Shown here in pieces: positions 7,232-16,200 of a DNA stretch of 36,949 nucleotides. The stretch lies in NCBI RefSeq assembly GCF_014656095.1, contig NZ_BNBT01000078.1, positions 1 to 36,949 on the forward strand, in the 5' to 3' direction. Position numbers and translations under genes: made by a program. The notes under the pieces are model-generated. The model worked only from the letters and a program-made list of their open reading frames with translations. It was not told the origin of the DNA and did no database searches. This stretch comes from Streptomyces longispororuber. GTDB lineage: Bacteria > Actinomycetota > Actinomycetes > Streptomycetales > Streptomycetaceae. Every line of letters begins with the position of its first letter. Within the stretch, counting starts at the first letter, position 1.

Positions 7232-10200
7232 ATGAGCCTTCGTGCGCTCGCCCGCATGTATGCCGACGGCGAATTGTCGACGACGGAGGTGCTGGCCGAA
7301 CTCGACAGGCGCGTGGACATTCCTTTGTCCGAGGGGCAGCGCGGCCTGTGGGCGCTCGCCAAGATGGAACCGGAGACGTACGCGTACAACGTTCCCGTGT
7401 GCTTTTCTTTTGCGGACGTGGATCCTGAGGCGCTTCAGGCTGCATTCCGCGACACGCTTTCCCGGCATCCGCTTCTTTCGGCCACGGTGCGCGAGACGGA
7501 TGACGGGCCGCTTCTGTCCCACGGAGACGCGGACGGTTTCTTCGTCGAGCACGTGGACATTTCCGATGTGCCGTCCGGTCGGGTGCTGGACTTTTTGAAG
7601 GAAAGGGCGAGGCGGCCGTTCGACCTGGTCGGCGGTCCCTTGACCAGGCTGGCTGTCCTGCGCCGCTCCGCGTCCGAGGCGTACGTTCTGCTGGTCGTCC
7701 ATCACCTCGTGATCGATGGGGTGTCGGGGCGACTCGTCATCGACACGCTGTTCAGTTCGTACCGGGCGCGGGTCGAGGGCCGGGACGTGCCGACCGAGGT
7801 GGGCTCCGCCTCCTTCGGTGACTTCGTCGCGTGGGAGCGGGACGTACTCGCCGGGGAACGCGCTGAGGAGGACCGCGAGTTCTGGGTGCGGGAACTCGCC
7901 GGGGCGGACGCCCTCACAGGGTTACCCTCGCAGGTGGCTCTGGAGCAGGACGCGCTTCATGTGGGCGAGGTACACACCAGCCGGCTGCCGAAAGAGCAGG
8001 CCGCCGCCGTCGCGGCCTTCACCGCTTCGCATGAGATCAGCCCGGGGATCTTCTTCCTGGCGGCCTTCCTGACGCTGCTGCACCGGTACACCGGCAGCGA
8101 GGACCTCGTCATCGGGATGCCGGTGGCCGGGCGCCCGACGGAACACTTCGACCCGGTCGTCGGCTGCTTCGTCAACACCCTGCCCATCCGGAGCAGGCCC
8201 GAGGCCTCGGAGGAGTTCACGTCGTTCGCCCGGCGCGTACAGTCCACGGTGCTCGACGTACTTGAGCACGGGACCTACCCGTTCCACCGGATCGTGGACG
8301 ATCTCGGTGTTCGGGGCGTGAACCCGCGGTCGCCGCTCTACCAGGTCGTGTACAACTATCAGGATTCCGCTCTCTCCGGATACCTGGGGGAGCGGGCCCG
8401 CGCCACCGGCGAGACGGACTTCGAGCTGGTCGACGGGCTGTACCAGCTGGGTGAGTACGACCTCACGGTCGACGTGGCTCCCGGTGACGGGTACCTGGTG
8501 AACTGGAAGTACCATCCCGACGCCTACGCGGCCCACGCCGTCGAGGGCATGGCCCGACACTTCGCCACCCTGGTCGACAGCGTCCTCGCCTCGGACGGGC
8601 AGACGCCGATCGGCAGGCTGGACCTGCTCGACGACGACGAACAGCGCCGCGTCATCGAGACATGGAACCGCACCGAGGCCGACTACCCCACGCACCGGAC
8701 GTGCTGGGATCTCTTCGCGGAGCAGGCTGAGGCGAACCCGGACGCCCAGGCGCTCACCTGCGGGGAGCGGACCCTCACCTATCGTGAACTCGCTGATCAC
8801 AGCTTGGCCGTTGCCCAGGCGCTGACGCGTCAAGGCGTCGGCCCCGGGGACGTGGTAGGGGTCTGCTACGAACGGTCACTCGACCTGGTTGCGGCCCTCC
8901 TCGCTGTCATGAAGCTCGGCGCGGTGTACCTGCCCTTGGACAGCCGACTGCCGGCGGAACGCCTCTCCTACATGGTCGAGGACAGTGGCGCTCAACTCGT
9001 CATCTGTCATGAGGCGGTGCTGGACAGGCTGGCCGCCGTTCGGTCGCCGAAGGCGAGACTGCACCTGACGGACCGCCAGGACGAGCAGGCCGCCCACGCC
9101 CACGCCGGGGCAGAGGCAGGGGCGGCGGCGGGGGACACGACCGCCGACGCGCCGGACTCGCGAGCCTCCACACCTCAAGCCGCCTACATCATCTACACCT
9201 CGGGCAGCACGGGAAAGCCCAAGGGCGTCGTAGTCCCCCACGCGGCGCTGACCAATTTCCTGCTGGCCATGGCGCGCACGCTGGACGTGGCCTCCAGTGA
9301 TCGGCTGCTGGCCCTCACCACGCACAGCTTCGACATCGCCGCCCTGGAGCTCTACCTCCCGCTGATCACCGGCGGGCAGGTCTGCGTCTGTGAATCGGCC
9401 ACGGCCGCCGATGCCACGTTGCTGGCCGAGAAGATCGCCGACTGGCGGCCCACCCTCATGCAGGCCACCCCGGCGACCTGGGCCATGCTGGTGCGCGTCG
9501 GGTGGCAGAACACCGAGGGCGTCAAGATCTTGTGCGGCGGCGAGGCGCTGCCCGAGGGCCTGAAGGACCACCTCGTGGCGCGCGGCGAGGCCTGGAACCT
9601 GTACGGGCCCACGGAGACGACCATCTGGTCAGTGGCCAAGCGGCTGCGCCGTGAGGAGCCGGTGACCATCGGCAACCCCCTCGCGAACACCCGGCTGTAC
9701 GTCCTCGACCAGAACCTGAGCCCCCTGCCGGTCGGCGTGACCGGCGAGCTGCACATCGCGGGCGACGGGCTCGCCCTGGGATATCACCGCAAGCCGGAGT
9801 TGACGGCCGAGCGCTTCGTGGCCAACCCGTTCGCGCCCGGACGCCTCTACCGGACCGGCGACCGCGCGCGCCGACTGCCGAACGGCGAGATCGTCGTCCT
9901 GGGCCGGATGGACCACCAGGTCAAACTGCGCGGCCACCGCATCGAACTCGGCGAGATCGAGGCGGTGCTCAACGCCCAGCCAGGGATCGGCCGAAGCGTC
10001 GTCCTGCTCGAACACGTCGGCCTGTCGGACAGGCTCACGGCCTACTACACCGGGAGTGGGGACGTACCGGTCGATGTCGCGCTGCTGCGCGCGGAACTCG
10101 CCACCACCCTGCCCGCCTACATGCTGCCCGCCGCGTTCGTGGCCCTGGACGCCTTTCCGCTCACCGCGCACGGCAAGGTCGACCGGGCGAAGCTGGCCGA

Positions 10201-13200
10201 GGCCGCCCGGACGGTGGCGTTCCCGGCCGCCGAAAGGCCAGTCGCCGAAAGGGCGGCCGCCGGAGGGCCGGCCGCCGAAAGGCCGGTGGCCGTGCTCGCC
10301 ATCGAGCGGACCGTACGCGGGATCTTCGAAGAGGTGCTCGGCTCGCGGGACATCGATCGTGCCGCGGGCTTCTTCGACATCGGCGGAGACTCGTTCGCGG
10401 CCATCGAGGCGGCGGCGCGGATCAACCGTGAGTTCGGCTGCTCGTTGCGGCCCACCAGCGTTTTCGCGCACCCCTCCGTCGCGGCGATGGCCCGGCACCT
10501 GACGGGGCTGCTCCCTGCCGGGCAGGCGGCAGCGGCGCAGCCGGTCGCGCCCGAGCGGCAACCTGATCCGCGTCCTGCCGCTCCGGCGGCCGTCGACGCC
10601 TCGCTCGCTGACGCGATCGCGGTGATCGGTATCTCCTGCCGCTTCCCCGGAGCCATGGACCACCGTGAATTCTGGTCCGCGCTCGTGGAAGGACGCAGCG
10701 GCGGCACCTCGTGGTCAGTGGAGGAACTGCGCGCGCTCGGAGTGCCGGAAGAGCTGATCACCCGACCCGGATACGTGCCGCAGCGGTCGGTCGTGGACGG
10801 CAGGGCGGAGTTCGACGCGGCGTTCTTCGACATCTCCCCCCGCGACGCCGAGTTCATGGACCCCCAGGCGCGCTTGCTGTTGCAGCACGCGTGGCAGGCG
10901 CTGGAGGACGCCGGTTACCGCCCGGAGGACGTCCCCGAGACCAGCGTCACCACGTCCACGAGCACGAACTTCTACCAGGCCCTGCTCCCGGCCCTGATGG
11001 CGAACGCGTCGGGTCCGCGGGTCCTGGCGAGTTCTGAGACCTACGCCGCGTGGCTGTTCGCCCAAGGCGGCACGGTGCCCGCCATGATCTCCACGAAGCT
11101 GGGCCTGCGCGGCCCCAGCATGGCGGTGAGCACCAACTGCTCCTCGGCGCTGAGCGCGGTGCACGTCGCCTGCCAGGGACTCCTGGCCGGCGATGTCGAC
11201 CAGGCGATCGTCGGCGCGGCCAGCCTGTTCTCCGCGGGGGACCTGGGATACGTACACCAGCCGGGTCTGAACTTCTCGAGCGACGGGCGCAGCCGCGCGT
11301 TCGCCGACGGCGCCGACGGCATGTCCGGCGGTGAAGGGGTCGGCGTGGTCGTCCTCAAGCGCGCCAGTGAGGCGATCGCTGCCGGCGACCACGTGTACTG
11401 CCTGATCCGCGGCATCGCGGTGAACAACGACGGCGGCGACAAAGCAGGCTTCTACGCGCCCGGTGTGCGCGGCCAGGCCGAGGTGATCCGCAAGGCCCTC
11501 GACAAGGCGGGCACGAACCCGTCGACGATCAGCTACGTCGAAGCGCACGGCACCGGTACCAGGCTCGGCGATCCCATCGAGGTCGCGGCTCTGACCGAGG
11601 CCTACCGCCACTACACGACGCGCAGCCAGTACTGCGGCATCGGCTCGGTCAAGAGCAACATCGGCCACCTGGACGCGGCCGCGGGGATCGCAGGGCTCAT
11701 CAAGGTAACCCTGGCCTTGCAGCACGGAGAGGTGCCGCGGACCCTGCACTGCGACGCGCCGAGCGCGGAGATCGACTGGGACGAGTCGCCGTTCTTCGTG
11801 GCCGACCGGAATCTGCCGCTGGACGGTGACGAGCCCGCGCGTGCGGGACTGAGTTCCTTCGGGATCGGCGGCACCAACGCGCACGCGGTCCTGGAACAGG
11901 CGCCGACCGGTGCGCGGGCCGCCGGACGCCCCGGCCCCCAGGCGGTGGTCCTCTCGGCCCGCGACGGGGAGCGGCTCGGCGTCCTCGCCCGGCAGCTTCT
12001 GGAGTTCCTGCCGGGATTCCGCGACGCGCACGGAGAGCTGGCGTCCCTCGCGTACACGTTGCAGGTCGGGCGGCGGGCGATGGCCGAACGAGTGGTCTTC
12101 GTCGCGCACGACGTCGACGAGCTGACGGCAACCCTTCAGGACTACGTCGAGCGCGGGGCGCGCGCAGCCGTGTTCGAAGGTACGGCCCGGCGGCCCGAAG
12201 ACCAGTTGCTCGGCCTCTTCGATCGCCCCGGGGAGCTGCGAGACCTGGTTGCCGGGTGGCTCGAACAAGGGGAGTGGGACAAGATCGCGCCCCTGTGGGT
12301 CAACGGCGTCGACGTCGACTGGGGCGCCTACCACGGCGCGAATCCACCGGTGCGGGTGAGCCTGCCGACGTATCCCTTCGCTGCGAAACGGTACTGGCCT
12401 ACTGCCGAAGCGGTATCGGTTCCGGTTCCGGTTCCCGTTCCGGTTTCTCGGGCCACCGACCCGCTCGACGCGGAATCGTTGCTCCTTGCCGCGGCCAGGC
12501 CAGAGAGCGTCGAGACGTTCCTGTCCGGCCGCGCGTCCGCCACAGAGGAGATGGACGGCCTCTCGCGCCCGCTGGTGCTCGCACAGCTCGTGGCGGCGGG
12601 GCTCTTCGACGCGCCCGTTCGCCGCGACCTGATCGGGCGGAGGATCACGCCGTCCTTCGCCCCGTGGCTCGACCATACGGTGGCCGTGCTGCTGCGCCAC
12701 GGGGAACTCGTACGCGAGGGCGAGCACGTGGCCCCCAGGAAGGGTGCGCCAGGCCTCGAACAGGCGTGGCGCGCCTGGCGTGCGTGGAAGGACGCCCGTG
12801 CCGCAGATCTGGAGCTGGCGGCCAAGACCGGCCTGACCGAGCGCATGATCGAGGCCTTGCCCGAGATCCTGTCCGGGCGGACGAAGGCCACGGCGGTCAT
12901 GTTCCCGGGCGGCTCGTTCGAGCTGGTCGAACCGGTGTACCGGGGGAACGCGACGGCCGACTACTTCAACGACGTGACGGCCGGCGCGGTGCGCGCGGAG
13001 GTGGAAGCCCGCCGCGCCGGGGCCCGGCTGCTGGAGATCGGAGCGGGCACCGGCAGCACCAGCGAGCGTGTTCTCGCCCAGCTAAGGGGCCACGACCTCG
13101 CTGAGTACTGCTATACGGACATCTCGAAAGCGTTTGTGATCGACGCGGAGCGGCGGTTCGCCGGACACGTGCCGAACTTGTCCTTCACGACCTTCGACGT

Positions 13201-16200
13201 GGAGCGGGAACCCGGCGCACAGGGACTTGCCGCGGGCGCCTACGACATCGTCATCGCCAACAACGTCCTGCACGCCACCCAGGACATCGTGCGGGCCGTG
13301 CGTCATGCCCGAGCACTGCTGCGGCCCGGCGGAGTCCTCGTACTCAACGAACTCGCCCGGAACGACTGGTGGTCGCACCTGACCTTCGGGCTCCTCGAAG
13401 GGTGGTGGCGCTTCACGGACGGACGGCGCATCCAGGGCGGACCGGCGCTCTCCTCGAACGCGTGGCGCGAAGTGCTGCGGGAGTGCGGGTTCGACACGGT
13501 GGAGCTCCTTGCGGAGCCCGCCCGCGAGCTGGGCCAGCAGGTTCTGCTGGCGCGCGCCGGTTCGCCCGTCCCGCGCCTGGATCTGCGGCCTGCCGCGCCC
13601 AGTTCGCTCAAGGGGGACGTCCGCTCGATCGAGGAGCACGTGCGCGCGAGCGTCGAGCGGGTCCTCGCCGAAACGCTGAAGCTGACCGCGGACGAACTCG
13701 CGGCCGACAAGCCCTTCGCCGACTACGGACTGGACTCGCTCACCGGCGTCTCCCTGGTGGACCGGCTCAACGACGCGCTGGGCACGGACCTCGATCCGAG
13801 TGTGCTGTTCGAGAACCCGTCGATTCGGCGGCTGACGAGTTTCATCGTGGAGGAGGAGGGCGCCGCACTCGTGGCCGCGGCCTCCGGACCGTCTGAGGTC
13901 TCTGGGCCGTCCGCGGAGTCCGGGCCGTCCGTGGTGCCCGGGTCCTCCGTGGTACCGGGGCCGCCCGTGGTGTCCGAGCCCTCGCGCGGTGCCCGGGAGC
14001 CCGTCGCGATCGTCGGTATGAGTGGTCGGTTCCCGGGCGCCCGGGATGTCGACGAGTTCTGGGACCTGTTGGCCTCCGGCCGGGACGCCGTCTCGAAGGT
14101 GTCCCGCTGGGACCTCGCGTCGCTGGGCAGTGTGTGCCTGGACGGCGGTCTCCTGGACGGCGTCGACGAGTTCGACCCGCTCTTCTTCGGGATCTCCGGT
14201 GCGGAGGCCCTCTACATGGAGCCGCAACAGCGGCTGTTCCTGCAAGAAGCGTGGCGGGCGCTCGAGGACGCGGGCCACGCGGGCGAGTCGCTGGACCGCG
14301 ACCGGTGCGGAATCTACGTGGGCTGCGCCGCGGGTGACTACCTGGATCTGACGGGTCCTTCCGACTACCCGGGCCAGGCACTGTGGGGCAACATGAACTC
14401 GCTCGTGCCGTCCCGCATCGCGTACTACCTGGACCTGCACGGTCCGGCGATCGCGGTCGACACCGCATGCTCCAGCTCGTTGGTCTCCCTCTACCTGGCC
14501 TGTCAGGCGCTGTGGGCGGGCGAGGTCACCACGGCGATCGCGGGCGGGGTCTACGTCCAGAACTCGCCGCGGCTGTATCTGGCGGCGTCGCGGGCCGGGA
14601 TGCTGTCCCCGACGGGCCGTTGCCGTTCGTTCGACCAGGCGGCCGACGGATTCGTGCCCGCCGAGGGAGTCGGCGCGCTGGTCCTCAAACGGCTCTCGGA
14701 CGCCGAGGCGGACGGCGACCACATCCACGGGGTGATCAATGGAATCGGGATCAACCACAACGGCACGACGAACGGCATCGCCGCGCCGAACGGGACCTCG
14801 CAGGAACGGTTGATCCGGCAGATCTATCAGGACTTCGACATCGACCCCGCGGGGATCGGCCTCGCCGAGGCGCACGGCACCGGAACCAAGCTCGGCGACC
14901 CGGTGGAGTTCCGGGCGCTCGATCGCGCCTTCCGCGGCTTCACGGACGCCGAGCGGTTCTGCTCGCTCGGCTCGACGAAGGCCTCCATCGGCCACGCGCA
15001 GGCCGCGGCCGGCGTGATCGGCGTCATCAAGGCACTGCTGGCGATGAGGCACGAGGTGCTCCCCGGTCTGCCCCACCACACCGCGACGAACCCCAGTGTC
15101 ACGTTGGCCGGCAGCCCGTTCTTCGTACACACGGAGCCGAGGCGGTGGGCCGTGCCCGAAGGCGGCAAGCGGCGCGCCGCGATCACGTCGCTCGGCGCGA
15201 GCGGCACCAACGCCCACGCTGTCATCGAGCAGCCGTCGAAGATGCCCACGCCGGCGCGGGGCAGGCAGGACGGGACCCGGTTGATCGCGCTGTCGGCGGC
15301 GACGGAGCACGCCTTGCGCGAGCAGGTGGTCCGGCTCGCGCGCCACTGCCGCGAGCACCCGGACCTCGATGTCGGGGACGTGAGCCACACCCTTCTGCTC
15401 GGCCGCAGGCACCTGCGGCATCGATGGGCGAGCGTGGTCCGGGACATCGCGGAACTGGAAGGCCAGTGCACCGCCTGGCTCTCCGGGCAGGAGATGCTGT
15501 CGCGGAGCGCGGACTCCGGGTTGCAGGCACTCGCCCGACAGTTCCTTGACGGTGAGGCACCGGACTTCGCCGCGCTGTTCCGAGACGGCCGCTTCCGCCG
15601 CGTTCCGCTGCCCGGCTACCCCTTCGAGAGGGAACGCTATGCGCTGCCGGCCCGCGCGGTGGCGGACGAGGGGCCGCAGCGCGATGGGCGGGTCCTCACC
15701 GGCGACGAGTTCTACCTGCGCGAACATCAGGTGCAGGGGACCGGGATCGCCCCGGGGGCCATGTATCTGCAATGGGCGGCGGCAGCGGCGAGGCGCACCG
15801 CGAGCGACGCGGTCCGCCTGCACGACATCGTCTTCTTGCGGCCCCTGTCGGTGTCGGGGGTGCCGCGCACACTGCGGGTGGCTCTTCGCGCGGACGGCGA
15901 GGTCACTCGGTTCATGGTGTCGTCCACGGAGTCCGCCGGAGACGAGCCCGTTCTCCACTGTCAGGGCGAGGTGTCCGCCGAGGAGCCGACCTCTGCGCCG
16001 GCGCTCGATCTGCCCGCGCTGCTGCGGGATCTCCCGCCCGTGGAATTCGACCCCGCGCGCTTCTACGCCGAGTGGCAAGAGCGCGGTATCTCCTACGGCC
16101 CCACGTTCCAGGGGGTCGCGGCGGTGCACTGCGGCGACAATGCGGTGCTCGCCGAGCTGCGGCTGCCCGGCACGGCGTCAGGAAGCATGGACGGCCCCGC

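Noticed and set aside
13082..16129. A 1015-codon open frame on the minus strand, antisense to the first megasynthase
   Set aside because: Composition is Arg/His/Gly/Val-rich with no domain, and the plus strand has clear KS and DH motifs over the whole stretch. Long antisense frames are normal in high-GC genes.
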